64,000 bases of DNA from Glaciecola sp964621345 (lineage in GTDB: Bacteria; Pseudomonadota; Gammaproteobacteria; Enterobacterales; Alteromonadaceae), in the NCBI GenBank assembly GCA_964621345.1, contig CAZUON010000012.1, positions 1 through 64,000 of the forward strand, in the 5' to 3' direction. Below the pieces are notes generated by a model. That model did no database searches, was not told the origin of the DNA, and worked only from the letters and a program-made list of their open reading frames with translations. The translations under genes and the position numbers were made by a program. Below are positions 7,591-17,931 of the stretch, piece after piece. Each line of letters opens with the position of its first letter. Position 1 is the first letter of the stretch.

Positions 7591-10203
7591 TTAATCGCCT
7601 TGTTCACACACCATATCAGCAGTACTCAAGGCATTAAAACTAAAGGCAATATCGCTAATGCTCAAAGTCAACGGTCCCTTAGTGCTTAGCTGAAACGGCG
7701 CCACCATATTTTCAAAGCGCATGCCTTGTTGGCTAAAACAACGTGAATCTACGCTAATAGTCGACCAACTATCGCGCTCAAGGCCTCTAAGAATATCAGC
7801 AACATTTACCTGGGCTTGGCAACTTCCAACAGGATCACTGCCGCTTTCGCAGCTCATTCCTAGCATGACTTCATCAGGAATAGCAGACTCCGTTTTCAGC
7901 ATCACCGATAACACAGAGGCGTTTTGGGCTTGCATAGAAAGGTCTTCTCTGAAAAAGCTTTCACTAACGATTTGTACGCCCGCGTCCTGAGTGCTTTTTG
8001 CAATGTTTAACCTAAAGGCATCTTCTTGGACAGTACGGTCAATAGTACGGTAGGTCACCATTCCAAACTCAGCAGTACTGGCTTTAACGGCTTCAGTCTT
8101 GCCCTCAGATATTAACCAGAGTTCCCAAGGGGCTTGCATGGTCCCGGTAAATATTGCTTTGCCACTGAGGGCATCTTCGCTAAGTTCATAACTTTCGTTC
8201 AGCGCCAATGAAAGCGTATTTTCATCGCCATACGACATACCAAAGCCAAAAGGAAGTAAAGGTGCGTAATCCTCTTGGTGCACATTCAATACAGCTTGTG
8301 TTGGGTCAGCAGGCCACGAAAATGGCAGTCTACCGGTCATGTCATATTGCACCTGTCCGTTTTCATCTTTGAAAATAACCTCAGCAATGGCTTTACCCTC
8401 TGAGCCAGGTAGCCATGCTGCTACAAAAGCATCACTGGCATTTAGTTCAGCATTCATCCACAAAGGACGGCCACTAATAAAGATAGAAACTACGGGGATT
8501 CCGTCAGCTTGTAGTTTTTTAAGTAGCGCTAAATCCGATTTACTCCCGCGCTGATAATCAAGATGCTCTCGATCGCCATGTCCTTCAGCGTAAGGTTCTT
8601 CACCAAATACCACAATCGCCACATCCGGTTTTTGTTCATACTCTGCGTTCTCACTCAATATGGCTTTGCCACCTGCCTTGATGACATGCTCGGCAATGCC
8701 ATCAAAAACTGAGCTGCCACCAGGAAAATCATCATTAGTATTGTTAGTACCCTGCCAAGTAATGGTCCAGCCACCAGATTGTTTACCAATATTATGCGCT
8801 GCATCTCCGGCTACAAGAACATTGATATTAGCGTCAAGTGGTAATAACTGGTCAGTGTTTTTAAGCATCACCAAAGACTCTCTTACTGCTTGGCGTGCGA
8901 CTTCTCGGTGACTTTCTTGGCCAATCAATTCGGTCTTCCCTGAAAATTGGCGATTTGCAGGGCTTGGCTTTTCAAACAAACCTGCGCGCACTTTAACCCG
9001 TAATATCCGTGTTACCGCATCATCTATACGCGACATCGGAATCACGCCATTTTGAACTTGTTCAATAAGGTTATAGTAAAGCGGCTTCCATGCATCGGTA
9101 GGTACCATGTAAATATCGAGCCCGGCATTCGCCGCTTGAGCACAATTGGCATTGTCGCAGCCCTTAATTTGGCCGTGACCGTTCCAATCCCCTACAACAA
9201 ACCCATCAAAGCCCATTTTGTCTTTTAGCACGTCGGTGAGTAGATATTTATAACCGTGAAGCTTTTTACCATGCCAGCTATTGAAAGACGCCATGACCGA
9301 TTGTGCGCCCACACTTAAGCCGCCTACATAGCCTTGAGCATGAATATCAAAAAGCATTTGTTCACTGTCGACGTTATTGCCTTGATCGTCGCCGCCTACT
9401 GTACCGCCGTCACCAATAAAGTGTTTCACGGTGCTAATAACATGTTTGTCGCTCAAAAAGTCTTTGTCTGCGCTACCCTGCAAGCCGCGTACAATAGCAC
9501 TTGCGTATTCGCGCACAATGTCAGGGTTTTCAGAATAGCTCTCGTAAGTACGGCCCCAACGGTCGTCTTGTACAACGGCGACTGTTGGCGCAAATACCCA
9601 ATCAATGCCGGTTACCATGACCTCAGTTGCGGTTACTTCAGCAATGGCCTGAATCAACGCTGGGTTATTGGCCGCGCCCAAGCCTATGTTATGAGGAAAG
9701 AGGGTGGCGCCAATCACATTGTTATGACCGTGCACGGCGTCGGTACCCCACATAGTTGGAATACTTGAACCATCGAGACTGTCATCAATCGAGGCCTGAT
9801 ACATGCTCTCAGCTAGCGCAATCCAGTCTTGTGGTGTGGAGTGTTTATTATTGTTCGGAAAGGCACCGCCACCATTTAAGTATGAGCCAAAGCCATATTT
9901 GCGCATATCGTCAATGCTGATATCACGAATTTCAGGCTGTATCATTTGCGCAATTTTTTGCTCTAAGGTCATATCCGCTAACAAAGCTTTTACGCGAGCC
10001 TCATCTTGCGCTGATTGTTTCACCTCAATATCTAAGCGAGGCCAAATGTCGATGTTTCTCTCAGGTTGATTCTCAGTCTCGCTGCTAGTGGTAGCGTTTG
10101 AATGATTATCTCTACCGGCATTCATCACCGCCTCGTTACATGCCGACAAAAGCATAATGGTGCTCGCCACACCCACATACAAAAGTGATTTTGAATATGT
10201 CAT
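7591..10203 (-). CDS. GH3 exo-beta-glucosidase lipoprotein
   Basis: 870 residues with a lipoprotein signal (LLSACN, cysteine ~22), hence membrane-anchored. Glycoside hydrolase family 3 layout: TIM-barrel (WGTDAVHGHNN; VKHFIGDGG), nucleophile aspartate in FVVGDWNG (~residue 338), an alpha/beta sandwich domain (SGGWTITWQG; GEEPYAEGHGDR), then a C-terminal beta domain (~690-860) like that of marine ExoP-type exo-1,3/1,4-beta-glucanases. It would release glucose from beta-glucan oligosaccharides in the periplasm or at the cell surface. It starts 13 bases after the sugar-transporter gene, so the two form an operon. It lies just beyond the GH16-TonB receptor operon, matching laminarin use. Confidence 0.95.
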   Translation of the reverse strand: MTYSKSLLYVGVASTIMLLSACNEAVMNAGRDNHSNATTSSETENQPERNIDIWPRLDIEVKQSAQDEARVKALLADMTLEQKIAQMIQPEIRDISIDDMRKYGFGSYLNGGGAFPNNNKHSTPQDWIALAESMYQASIDDSLDGSSIPTMWGTDAVHGHNNVIGATLFPHNIGLGAANNPALIQAIAEVTATEVMVTGIDWVFAPTVAVVQDDRWGRTYESYSENPDIVREYASAIVRGLQGSADKDFLSDKHVISTVKHFIGDGGTVGGDDQGNNVDSEQMLFDIHAQGYVGGLSVGAQSVMASFNSWHGKKLHGYKYLLTDVLKDKMGFDGFVVGDWNGHGQIKGCDNANCAQAANAGLDIYMVPTDAWKPLYYNLIEQVQNGVIPMSRIDDAVTRILRVKVRAGLFEKPSPANRQFSGKTELIGQESHREVARQAVRESLVMLKNTDQLLPLDANINVLVAGDAAHNIGKQSGGWTITWQGTNNTNDDFPGGSSVFDGIAEHVIKAGGKAILSENAEYEQKPDVAIVVFGEEPYAEGHGDREHLDYQRGSKSDLALLKKLQADGIPVVSIFISGRPLWMNAELNASDAFVAAWLPGSEGKAIAEVIFKDENGQVQYDMTGRLPFSWPADPTQAVLNVHQEDYAPLLPFGFGMSYGDENTLSLALNESYELSEDALSGKAIFTGTMQAPWELWLISEGKTEAVKASTAEFGMVTYRTIDRTVQEDAFRLNIAKSTQDAGVQIVSESFFREDLSMQAQNASVLSVMLKTESAIPDEVMLGMSCESGSDPVGSCQAQVNVADILRGLERDSWSTISVDSRCFSQQGMRFENMVAPFQLSTKGPLTLSISDIAFSFNALSTADMVCEQGD

Positions 10204-10216
10204 ATGAAAATCTCGC

Positions 10217-11476
10217 TTAAGAATCTTTGTACACTTGGCTTCCCTTTAGCCCGTAGTAGGCTATAAAGAGATAACAAAGCATAGGTACTATAAATGAAAT
10301 TTGTAAGTCCAAGGCATCTGCAAAGACCCCTTGTAAAAGCGGCACTAGCGCGCCACCAACAATGGCTAAACATAAGTAGCCTGAAGCTTGAGCTGTACTT
10401 TGCCCTAGCCCGTTTAAGGCCAAACTAAAAATAGTAGGAAACATGATTGAATTGAATAAACCGACTGACAACAGCGCCCACATAGCAAGTTTGCCATCAA
10501 ACACAATCGCGCACACAATAAGGAGCATTACCATAAAGGCGTTAAATGCCAGCACTTTACCCGCTGCAATTTTTTGCATAACCAAGGCGCCAATAAAACG
10601 CCCTACCATGGCTCCGCCCCAATAAAATGCAATGACTTTTGAAGCCTGAGCTTCGTTTAAACCCGCAATATTGCTTTGGCTTAAAAAGCTTACTAAAAAG
10701 CTGCCGATAGCCACTTCAGCGCCCACATATAAAAATATACCCAACACACCAAAACGCAAATGACGATATTTCCAGGCCTCAGCTACATGCGTACTGTTTT
10801 TCTCTTTGCGGCCCAAATCGGGCAGTTTCAAAAAGCTAAACGTCGCTGCCAATAGCAGTAAGGCACCGGCTAATATAAGATAAGGCAATTGCACTAAGGT
10901 TGAATCAGCAGCTACTTCTGCGTTTGGATTGTGCGTTGCGCCAAACAATAGAAAGGCACCAAAGAAGGGAGCGACTGTTGTACCTAATGCATTAAAAGCT
11001 TGGGTCATAGTTAAGCGCGACGACGCGGTTTCAGGTTTACCTAACACCGTTACATAAGGATTGGCTGCGACTTGTAAAATGGTAATGCCAGACGCTAATA
11101 CAAAAAGTGCAAACAAAAACAGGCCGTAAACATGCAGTCCTGCGGCCGGATAAAACAAAACACAACCAATACTAGCAAGCACTAAACCAAACACAATTCC
11201 ATTTTTATACCCTATTTTACTGACTAAAAAGCCAGCAGGTATCGACACCACAAAATATGCGCCAAAAAAGCAAAATTGTACAAGCATCGCTTGGGTATAC
11301 GATAGTGCAAAGGCCCCTTTTAAGTAGGGGATTAAAATATCGTTTAAGCAGGTAATAAAGCCCCACATAAAAAACAATGAGGTCAGGGCGAACAGCGCAA
11401 AGGAATAAGATTTATTCACCTCTCGAGGATGAATTGCTGTTTCGCTTTGTTCGTAACTCGGCATGTTAGACGCCAT
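10217..11476 (-). CDS. GluP/FucP-type MFS sugar transporter
   Basis: Twelve-helix major facilitator protein of the FucP/GluP sugar:proton symporter family (LFFMWGFITCLNDILIPYLK, then FFGAYFVVSIPAGFLVSKIGYKNG). I chose the ATG at 11476 (419 residues) because GGAG lies seven bases upstream. The frame extends to a GTG at 11521 without a ribosome binding site. Likely substrates are glucose or galactose; the adjacent GH3 gene makes glucose the best guess. It is the first gene of a transporter-GH3 operon, separated from the upstream TonB receptor by an intrinsic terminator. Its own promoter should lie between that terminator and 11476. Confidence 0.92.
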   Translation of the reverse strand: MASNMPSYEQSETAIHPREVNKSYSFALFALTSLFFMWGFITCLNDILIPYLKGAFALSYTQAMLVQFCFFGAYFVVSIPAGFLVSKIGYKNGIVFGLVLASIGCVLFYPAAGLHVYGLFLFALFVLASGITILQVAANPYVTVLGKPETASSRLTMTQAFNALGTTVAPFFGAFLLFGATHNPNAEVAADSTLVQLPYLILAGALLLLAATFSFLKLPDLGRKEKNSTHVAEAWKYRHLRFGVLGIFLYVGAEVAIGSFLVSFLSQSNIAGLNEAQASKVIAFYWGGAMVGRFIGALVMQKIAAGKVLAFNAFMVMLLIVCAIVFDGKLAMWALLSVGLFNSIMFPTIFSLALNGLGQSTAQASGYLCLAIVGGALVPLLQGVFADALDLQISFIVPMLCYLFIAYYGLKGSQVYKDS

Positions 11477-11534
11477 TTGATTACTCCACAGAAATATTGA
11501 GAAAGCGTGTAGTCCAGCCACAAAAAAGTGCGAT

Positions 11535-11573
11535 AAAAAAGCGCCCCGTTATAGGTCATTATAAGAGGCGCTT
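11535..11573 (-). terminator. intrinsic terminator after TonB receptor gene
   Basis: On the minus strand AAGCGCC and GGCGCTT form a 7-bp stem around a 21-base loop, followed by a T run (11540 down to 11535). It ends the GH16-TonB receptor transcript and separates it from the transporter-GH3 operon. Confidence 0.75.
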
Positions 11574-11619
11574 AAGCACATGTTACTGAGCTACTTTGCT
11601 TATGCTTGGTGAACTTGAG

Positions 11620-14619
11620 CTACATGCTCAGTCTTACACCCACCGAGTAACGCGGTCCGTACTGGCCAGCAAACAAGAACTGCTCTTCAAAACGGCCGTA
11701 GTGCTGCTCAGTTTCGTTGTTAAGATTGATACCCTCAACAAAAACGGTCACGTTTTCAGTAATATCGTAGTTCACGCTCATATCCCATTGCCCGTATGAC
11801 TCTGCAAATTGTGGGGGAACATCTGATGTCCCTTGGGTCTGCCCTTGGCCAATAAGATAGCTATCACGCCATGCGTAGGTGAGCCTAACCGATAATTTGT
11901 CGTCCTCATAAAAGGCAGTGAAGTTAGCGGAATCAGATAATCCCGACAAAGCCTTTTGCGAGGTCAGCACGTATGGGTCGTATTCCACATCACCATCTAC
12001 AAAGGTTGCATTCGCAGCGACACCAAAACCAGTGCCGGTAAATAGATGCTGTACCGCTAGCTCTATACCATTGGTGCTGCGCTCTTCTACGTTTTCTGGA
12101 GAACTTAAACGCCACGTAATAAGCGGGTCAGTTGCCGCATCCGGCGTAATTTGACCATCTGCATTTGCATAGCCTAATGAGACCATCTCGTCAAAAATGG
12201 CCGTATCTGTAGCTTGTTCACCACGCCCATTGATGTTGGTTACCGCTTCGTTCCAACGTTGCCCGAGATAGATATCGTGTAAACCGTCAAACTCGACATC
12301 AACGGTAGAGTTCTCAATCCAATCATCCACTTGCTTCCAAAACAGACCCACTGCGGCATAGCTCCCCTCTTCGTAGTAATACTCCAACGAAAGGTCTAAG
12401 TTAGTAGACTGAAAAGGTTTTAAGCTCGTGTTACCGCGAGAACCGGTACGCGCACCAATTTTAGGGCTACCTGAAAGCGACAGGCCACCAAGTAAACTGC
12501 CTAATGGGGCTCTGGTAACACTTTTACCGAATGAAACACGAGATACTAAATCGTCTGTAATATCTAAGCGAATATCGACCATCGGTAATATAAGATTGTA
12601 ATCACCTTCGTTTGATACTTCCTGAACACCCGAGAATTGCGTGATCCACTCAGATGCGGCTACCCAATTCACTTGCTCAGCAATATTGCTTTGCGAAGGA
12701 CTGATCACATCGGTTTGCTCATAACGTAAACCTGCGTTTATTTGCATAAACATATCTTTGATATCAAATTCCCAAAGTGAATTGATATACACCGACTGCG
12801 TGGTTTCTTCTACGCTCGAGGTAGTATTGGTGGTGTAATAAGGGTCAACTACATATTCGTTGCTGCCCACCACATCTGCGGTTAAGTAAGCTGCTTGACG
12901 CACTAAGGCTTCATCAAAGTCATAAGTCCAATAGTAATTTGGACTCAAGCCTGAGCCGCCGCCTGAAAACTCATCTAAAAAGCTTCCGGTACTGTTTAGG
13001 GTGAACATGTTATCTGGGAAGATTTGCGTAAAGCTAGGATTAAAGCCCGGGCCCCCGCGCAAGCCAGACCAACCATTTGTGCCGCTCAAGGTTTGCTTGG
13101 TGTGACCAAAGCCTGCAGATATCTTCACCAACGACTCTACCGCATCAAACTCAGGTAGCCACTGTGCATCAATTTGCGCCTGTTGAATATCTGACTCACC
13201 GGGTGTGTGCAAAAACTGACTAAAGTTTGAATCTATTTCACTGGCAAGCAGCTGATTGGTGCCATTGCTCCAGCCAACGACATACTGAGGAATATCTCCC
13301 GATAAATAAGAGTATTCTTTAAAATCTAAAGCCGATGAACCAAGGATGATTTGTCCTGCACTACGTAAGCCCTCATCTTTACCGTTGTCGATAGTTGCAT
13401 TTGAATCGTGGTAATCAACCGTAAATTTCAGATTGTCAGTAGCATTAAACTCAATATTTAAGCCCAAAGATTTCATATCGAACTCGGTGGTGCTGCGAGA
13501 GGCGGTAAATGAACCATCATCGCCGGAGATATTGGCAAATAATGCAGTACCATTTTCATCAAGTTGATAGCTATTGATATTGGCACCAAAGTTATTCCAT
13601 ATCCCCCAACCTACACTGTTACTGCCGGTCACCACGTTACTCATGGTATAATCGGCGGTAAAAATAAGGTCGTCGGTAGCAGCAAATTGTATAGTCGCTT
13701 GGCCATTAATACGTTCACGCTGCACATCTTCTATCACGTAATTCATATCTTTTGGAAAGAAATGTGCAGCGGTTGCTTCAAGCACACCATCAGCATTTGG
13801 CGTGAAAAAGTTTTGTATTGGATTACCCTCACCATCCATCTGCCTTGCATCAGTGACCCGTGATGGGTCTAAATCAGGTAAGGCAACATTCGCTTGCCAG
13901 CCCTGAATATTGGCCGACTGCTTTTGAAAATCACGGCGCTGAAAAGAACCTGTGACCGACACGCCTAAACGGTCGTCAAAAAAGGTCTTACTCGCAAGTG
14001 CAGCAACTTCAGGCGTGACATCTTCGCCTTCTACATTTGAACTATCGTAGTTTGCCTTTGCAGTTAGCGAGAATTGCTGGCCTGGGTTAGATAGCGGACG
14101 AGCTGTAACAATGTTAACTGTCGCACCTAAGCCACCAGTCGGGATATCGGCTCGCGAGGTTTTATATACTTCAAGTGCACTTACCCCCTCTGATGCAAAG
14201 TTCTCGAAGTTAAATGAACGAGAAAAGCCCGTAGAAGGTAACTGCCTGCCATTTAAGGTTACTAAGTTAAAGTCTGGACCAAAGCCACGTACAGTAATTT
14301 GACTACCTTCACCATTAGCTCGGCTCACCGACACACCAGTAATACGCTGTAATGATTCCGCTAAGTTAGTGTCGGGGAATTTACCGATTTCTTCTGCAAC
14401 GATAGCGTCAACAACCCCTTCATTGCTGCGTTTTACGTCACTTGATTTTATTAATGACCCACGAATGCCCTGAACGCCAATGACTTCAACATTAGTATCA
14501 GGTGCCTGCGCGGCATCTTCCTCACTTTGTTGTGCAAAGGTAGGCATAGCCGCGGTAAGTCCGAGCAGCAAAGACATGGTCGTTGCTAATTTTGTTTTTT
14601 GAAAGCTTGTATTTGTCAT
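11620..14619 (-). CDS. TonB-dependent receptor, glucan-oligosaccharide uptake
   Basis: 999 residues. Signal peptide (cleaved near PTFAQ, ~residue 29), TonB-box-like segment VEVIGVQG, plug domain (EEIGKFPDTNLAESLQRITGV, then SQITVRGFGPDFNLVTLNGR), a long 22-strand-type barrel and a terminal strand ending YSVGVRLSM. The plug wording is typical of the large TonB-Xanth-Caul carbohydrate receptor group. It starts 13 bases after the GH16 laminarinase gene, so the pair is an operon; the receptor would import oligosaccharides released outside the cell. No susD-like gene is present, as expected outside Bacteroidetes. The exact glycan is inferred from its neighbours. Confidence 0.95.
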   Translation of the reverse strand: MTNTSFQKTKLATTMSLLLGLTAAMPTFAQQSEEDAAQAPDTNVEVIGVQGIRGSLIKSSDVKRSNEGVVDAIVAEEIGKFPDTNLAESLQRITGVSVSRANGEGSQITVRGFGPDFNLVTLNGRQLPSTGFSRSFNFENFASEGVSALEVYKTSRADIPTGGLGATVNIVTARPLSNPGQQFSLTAKANYDSSNVEGEDVTPEVAALASKTFFDDRLGVSVTGSFQRRDFQKQSANIQGWQANVALPDLDPSRVTDARQMDGEGNPIQNFFTPNADGVLEATAAHFFPKDMNYVIEDVQRERINGQATIQFAATDDLIFTADYTMSNVVTGSNSVGWGIWNNFGANINSYQLDENGTALFANISGDDGSFTASRSTTEFDMKSLGLNIEFNATDNLKFTVDYHDSNATIDNGKDEGLRSAGQIILGSSALDFKEYSYLSGDIPQYVVGWSNGTNQLLASEIDSNFSQFLHTPGESDIQQAQIDAQWLPEFDAVESLVKISAGFGHTKQTLSGTNGWSGLRGGPGFNPSFTQIFPDNMFTLNSTGSFLDEFSGGGSGLSPNYYWTYDFDEALVRQAAYLTADVVGSNEYVVDPYYTTNTTSSVEETTQSVYINSLWEFDIKDMFMQINAGLRYEQTDVISPSQSNIAEQVNWVAASEWITQFSGVQEVSNEGDYNLILPMVDIRLDITDDLVSRVSFGKSVTRAPLGSLLGGLSLSGSPKIGARTGSRGNTSLKPFQSTNLDLSLEYYYEEGSYAAVGLFWKQVDDWIENSTVDVEFDGLHDIYLGQRWNEAVTNINGRGEQATDTAIFDEMVSLGYANADGQITPDAATDPLITWRLSSPENVEERSTNGIELAVQHLFTGTGFGVAANATFVDGDVEYDPYVLTSQKALSGLSDSANFTAFYEDDKLSVRLTYAWRDSYLIGQGQTQGTSDVPPQFAESYGQWDMSVNYDITENVTVFVEGINLNNETEQHYGRFEEQFLFAGQYGPRYSVGVRLSM

Positions 14620-14632
14620 AGTCTTTACTCTC

Positions 14633-15830
14633 TTATTCAGCGCGATCAGCGGTTACAACAACGTCTTTGATTATCACAGGTGAGTCATTTTGATTGAGAT
14701 ACATCAAAAAGGACCTGAATGTGTTTTCTGACGGCTGCGGTGGAATATCTACCACATAACGCTGCAGCGCAGTGCCGCTTACCGTAACAGGCCCAATACC
14801 AAAGTTTGGCTCAACATCAGGGAAAGGGTTGTTTTCAAATAAGAAACGAACATCGGTCGCTGCCGCCCCAACAGGAAGCGCTGCGGTGAACTCAACTCGA
14901 CCACCTGCCGCAAAGCTCAGCGGGTAGAATGAAGTATTGGTATTTGCAAAACCGCCCCATACTTCTGAATTACTTGGGAAATTGAACTCGCCACTTTCTG
15001 CGTCAAAGGTAGCACCACCAAAGCCTTCCCATATACCTACATTTTCATTTTGTGACACTACGATGTTCTTGATGACGACAGGTGAATCACGCTCAATCAA
15101 ATAAAGTAAGAAGGAACTATAGGTATTTGCTGCATCTTGCGGCGGAATATATACGGTATAGGTTCTTTCGGTTAGACCAGATACTGTGACATTTTCGGTG
15201 CTAAATGCTGGGTCAACATCAGGAAATGCGTTCTTTTCAAAACGGAAGTTGACCGTTACATCTGATTCACCTGAAGGGATAGAGCCGGTGAAAGTCACTT
15301 TACCACCCCGTTCAAAATTCAATGGATAGAAGCTTGTATTGGTATTGGCAAAACCGCCCCATACTTCTGCATTACCCGGGAACATATATGTGCTTGTTTC
15401 TGGGTCAAAGGTGTTGTTACCAAAACCTTCCATGCTCGCTTGGTTATTTGCTTCAACTTTCACGTCTTGAATATTAACCGAATTACCGGCTTCGTTAATG
15501 TAAAGCAAGAATGAGCTAAAAGTATTATCTGGATTTTGCGGCGGAATATTCACGGTATAAGTGCGTGCTTGCGTGCCAACAATATCAACATTTGCGGTAG
15601 CAAAGTTCGGATCCACATCTGGGAAAGGTGCGTTTTCGAATACGAAACGGATACTCGTATCGGCTTCACCCTGCGGAATAGAAGCGGTAAAGGTCAGTGT
15701 GCCGCCCTGTGCAAAATTTAATGGATATAGGTCGGTATTGGTGTTAGCAAAACCACCCCACACCTCTGAGCCTAACGGGAAGCTGTAAGTATTTCCGTTA
15801 ATACTAGCGCCGCCAAAGCCCTCTGTAAAT
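14633..15830 (-). repeat. three tandem ~400-bp repeats inside the GH16 gene
   Basis: Three in-frame copies of about 400 bp end to end, at roughly 15436-15830, 15031-15435 and 14633-15030. Each encodes an EGFG...EVWGGFANTN...FPDV.P.F...IPPQ..NTF.SFL.Y module. Copies two and three are closest (both NTSFYPL), suggesting the latest duplication was between them. Confidence 0.9.
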
Positions 15831-17533
15831 TCAGCAAACAAAGGACCGTTTGAACCTTCTTCGCCACTTTCAATGGCCACGTTGTCCATTCTAAACACAG
15901 CACCATCACCAGTTTGCCACGCAGGAAAAACCATGATTACGTCTAGTAAGGTTAAATCAACGCCGGCATCAGCAACTGCTTGCAGGGGTACTTGATAAGT
16001 CGTCCATGCATCCACCATTGGCTCTGGACCGAAGTTGGTTAAGTCTACTTCCCACGCGCCGCCGTTTGCTTCGTCTGCTTCAATTTTAAACTTCCAAACT
16101 GAGTCTGGGTTGTTCGGCGGTGTAATAACTTTTACATCAAAGGTCACATAACCATTTTCAATCATGCCTAACGCATTATGCGGCGTCGCACTGGCACCAA
16201 TGGTTGGGTCTTGAGGGAGGAATTCTGAACGAGTAATAAAACCAAATACCGTTCCGTTGTTTCCATTTTGAACTTCAAATTGATATACATCGCCGCGGTC
16301 TTCGTCGTCTGCGATAAGTGCAGGTGTTGAGCCACCACAACAGTCCCACGCCACCCAGTTCTTATCTAATACATCATCAAATATAGTAATCGGATTTGCC
16401 TCGCCTGGCGCAAGACTTGGAGATGGGGCTTGACCTTCAACTAAAAGGCCACCATCAGCCACATCGGTTTCGTAGCCTGGGGCAATTGTTTCGCAGCCTT
16501 TACCAGTATCTGGATTAGCGGTGCACTGATACACGCGTATATAATCGATTTCATAACTTTGACCCGCTCCAGCAAATTTACTGGCATCAATACCGCCTTC
16601 GTTTACAGACGCCGGCCAGTTACCACCAACGGCCTGATTTAGAATAATGAAAAACTCTTGATCAAACGGTGCTGCTGTATAATTAGTCTCAAGCTCGCCG
16701 GTGGCAATATTAAATAGCTCGGCATACCAGCCTCGATGACTTAAACCAACAACTTCACCTGTAGAGCTTCTGGTAAGTTCTGATTGTCTTTGCGTGGCAT
16801 ATAAGATGTCATTAAAGTACCAGCGTATTTCGCCTTCTTGCCATTCAATAGCATATTCATTAAAACTCTCAGCAGGGCTTGTATCTGGTGAGTAAGACGC
16901 ACCTGAAAAGTCGCTACCTGGGCCAGCACCGTAATGCAGAGTGCCATAGATATTAGTTTCAGGCGTGCCATCTTCTCGCATCGCGCCAAGATTCACCGCT
17001 TCCATGATGTCAATTTCACCAGATTTTGGCCAGCCACCATAGACTGAATCTGTTGGCATCATCCAAAACGCTGGCCATGAGCCCTGACCCATTGGCAGTT
17101 TTGCGCGCATCTCAATACGCCCGTATAAAAAGTCAGCTTTATTCTGACTCGTCAGGCGAGCAGATGTGTAATCGTCGTCGTTATCGCCACTTGCTCCCTC
17201 GTTGAGCTTGGCTACGATTTTTAAACTTCCCTCAGAAACAAAAGCATTCTCGGGTGAATCGGTATAACACTGAAACTCTTGGTTTCCGCCACCATCGCAG
17301 TTCACTTCAAAGTTCCAATTATTGGTATCAATTGTATCTCCGTCAAACTCATCGTTCCATACTAAGCGCCAGTCGCTGTCACTGTAGTTTTCATCGACCG
17401 GCTGACGATCAGCTTGGGTAGGATCAACAACATCTAAGTTTGTCTCAGTCTCAACTCCACCGCCACATGCGGTTAAAGCCAACACCGAGGCAAGACCTGC
17501 CAATTTGCTGATTTTATTCATTGTTATACTCAT
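14633..17533 (-). CDS. multidomain GH16 laminarinase lipoprotein
   Basis: About 966 residues from the ATG at 17533, preceded by GGGG at 9 bases; a TTG at 17542 is the longest option. Lipoprotein signal with LTACGGG. The GH16 domain covers ~residues 55-340, with catalytic EIDIME (~175) and substrate-site tryptophans in GSWPAFWMMP. A beta-sandwich, probably carbohydrate-binding, covers ~385-565. Three tandem repeats of ~130 residues follow (EGFG start, EVWGGFANTN signature), probably also carbohydrate-binding. Likely reaction: endo-hydrolysis of beta-1,3-(1,4/1,6)-glucan such as laminarin at the cell surface. Co-transcribed with the TonB receptor. GH16 also includes agarases and carrageenases, but the GH3 partner favours glucan. 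Confidence 0.93.
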   Translation of the reverse strand: MSITMNKISKLAGLASVLALTACGGGVETETNLDVVDPTQADRQPVDENYSDSDWRLVWNDEFDGDTIDTNNWNFEVNCDGGGNQEFQCYTDSPENAFVSEGSLKIVAKLNEGASGDNDDDYTSARLTSQNKADFLYGRIEMRAKLPMGQGSWPAFWMMPTDSVYGGWPKSGEIDIMEAVNLGAMREDGTPETNIYGTLHYGAGPGSDFSGASYSPDTSPAESFNEYAIEWQEGEIRWYFNDILYATQRQSELTRSSTGEVVGLSHRGWYAELFNIATGELETNYTAAPFDQEFFIILNQAVGGNWPASVNEGGIDASKFAGAGQSYEIDYIRVYQCTANPDTGKGCETIAPGYETDVADGGLLVEGQAPSPSLAPGEANPITIFDDVLDKNWVAWDCCGGSTPALIADDEDRGDVYQFEVQNGNNGTVFGFITRSEFLPQDPTIGASATPHNALGMIENGYVTFDVKVITPPNNPDSVWKFKIEADEANGGAWEVDLTNFGPEPMVDAWTTYQVPLQAVADAGVDLTLLDVIMVFPAWQTGDGAVFRMDNVAIESGEEGSNGPLFAEFTEGFGGASINGNTYSFPLGSEVWGGFANTNTDLYPLNFAQGGTLTFTASIPQGEADTSIRFVFENAPFPDVDPNFATANVDIVGTQARTYTVNIPPQNPDNTFSSFLLYINEAGNSVNIQDVKVEANNQASMEGFGNNTFDPETSTYMFPGNAEVWGGFANTNTSFYPLNFERGGKVTFTGSIPSGESDVTVNFRFEKNAFPDVDPAFSTENVTVSGLTERTYTVYIPPQDAANTYSSFLLYLIERDSPVVIKNIVVSQNENVGIWEGFGGATFDAESGEFNFPSNSEVWGGFANTNTSFYPLSFAAGGRVEFTAALPVGAAATDVRFLFENNPFPDVEPNFGIGPVTVSGTALQRYVVDIPPQPSENTFRSFLMYLNQNDSPVIIKDVVVTADRAE

Positions 17534-17931
17534 AATTTTCAACCCCAGTTGGAGAGTGTTTTGATTACATTACATGCAGTATCTTTGCTGGCACTAATAA
17601 CAAACGAACGTTGCTAGTTGGCGGAGCGTTGACCTGCTAGATGATTTTGTTTTACTTATAATCTGATTGTTTTTTAAACATGTTATAAGCATAGCGTTAA
17701 CACATTAGTAACAATTGCGGAGATACTGAGGGATATGAAATATAGATACAATCCAAATGCGCTATGACGATTTGAATTTGCGTTTAGCGAGTGAACTTTT
17801 ACGATTTTAAGATGAAGCGATACAAAAACGCGACAAAGTGAAATTTAAATGAAAAACCTGAATATCGTTATGAAATAAATTAATTTAAGTGAACGCTAGC
17901 AAAACGTAGTCAGGCTCAAAAGAGTTATTGA
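17534..17931. other. 398-base gap, promoter region of the GH16-TonB receptor operon
   Basis: No open frame or RNA is recognisable. The stretch is AT-rich toward the regulator gene and must carry the promoter and leader of the minus-strand GH16 operon. A loose TGTTA-N12-TAACA dyad occurs around 17681-17702. I could not identify a convincing LytTR direct repeat by eye. Confidence 0.45.

Noticed and set aside
9334..9768. 144-codon plus-strand open frame inside the GH3 gene
   Set aside because: It is antisense to a clearly conserved GH3 catalytic domain and its translation has no recognisable features.
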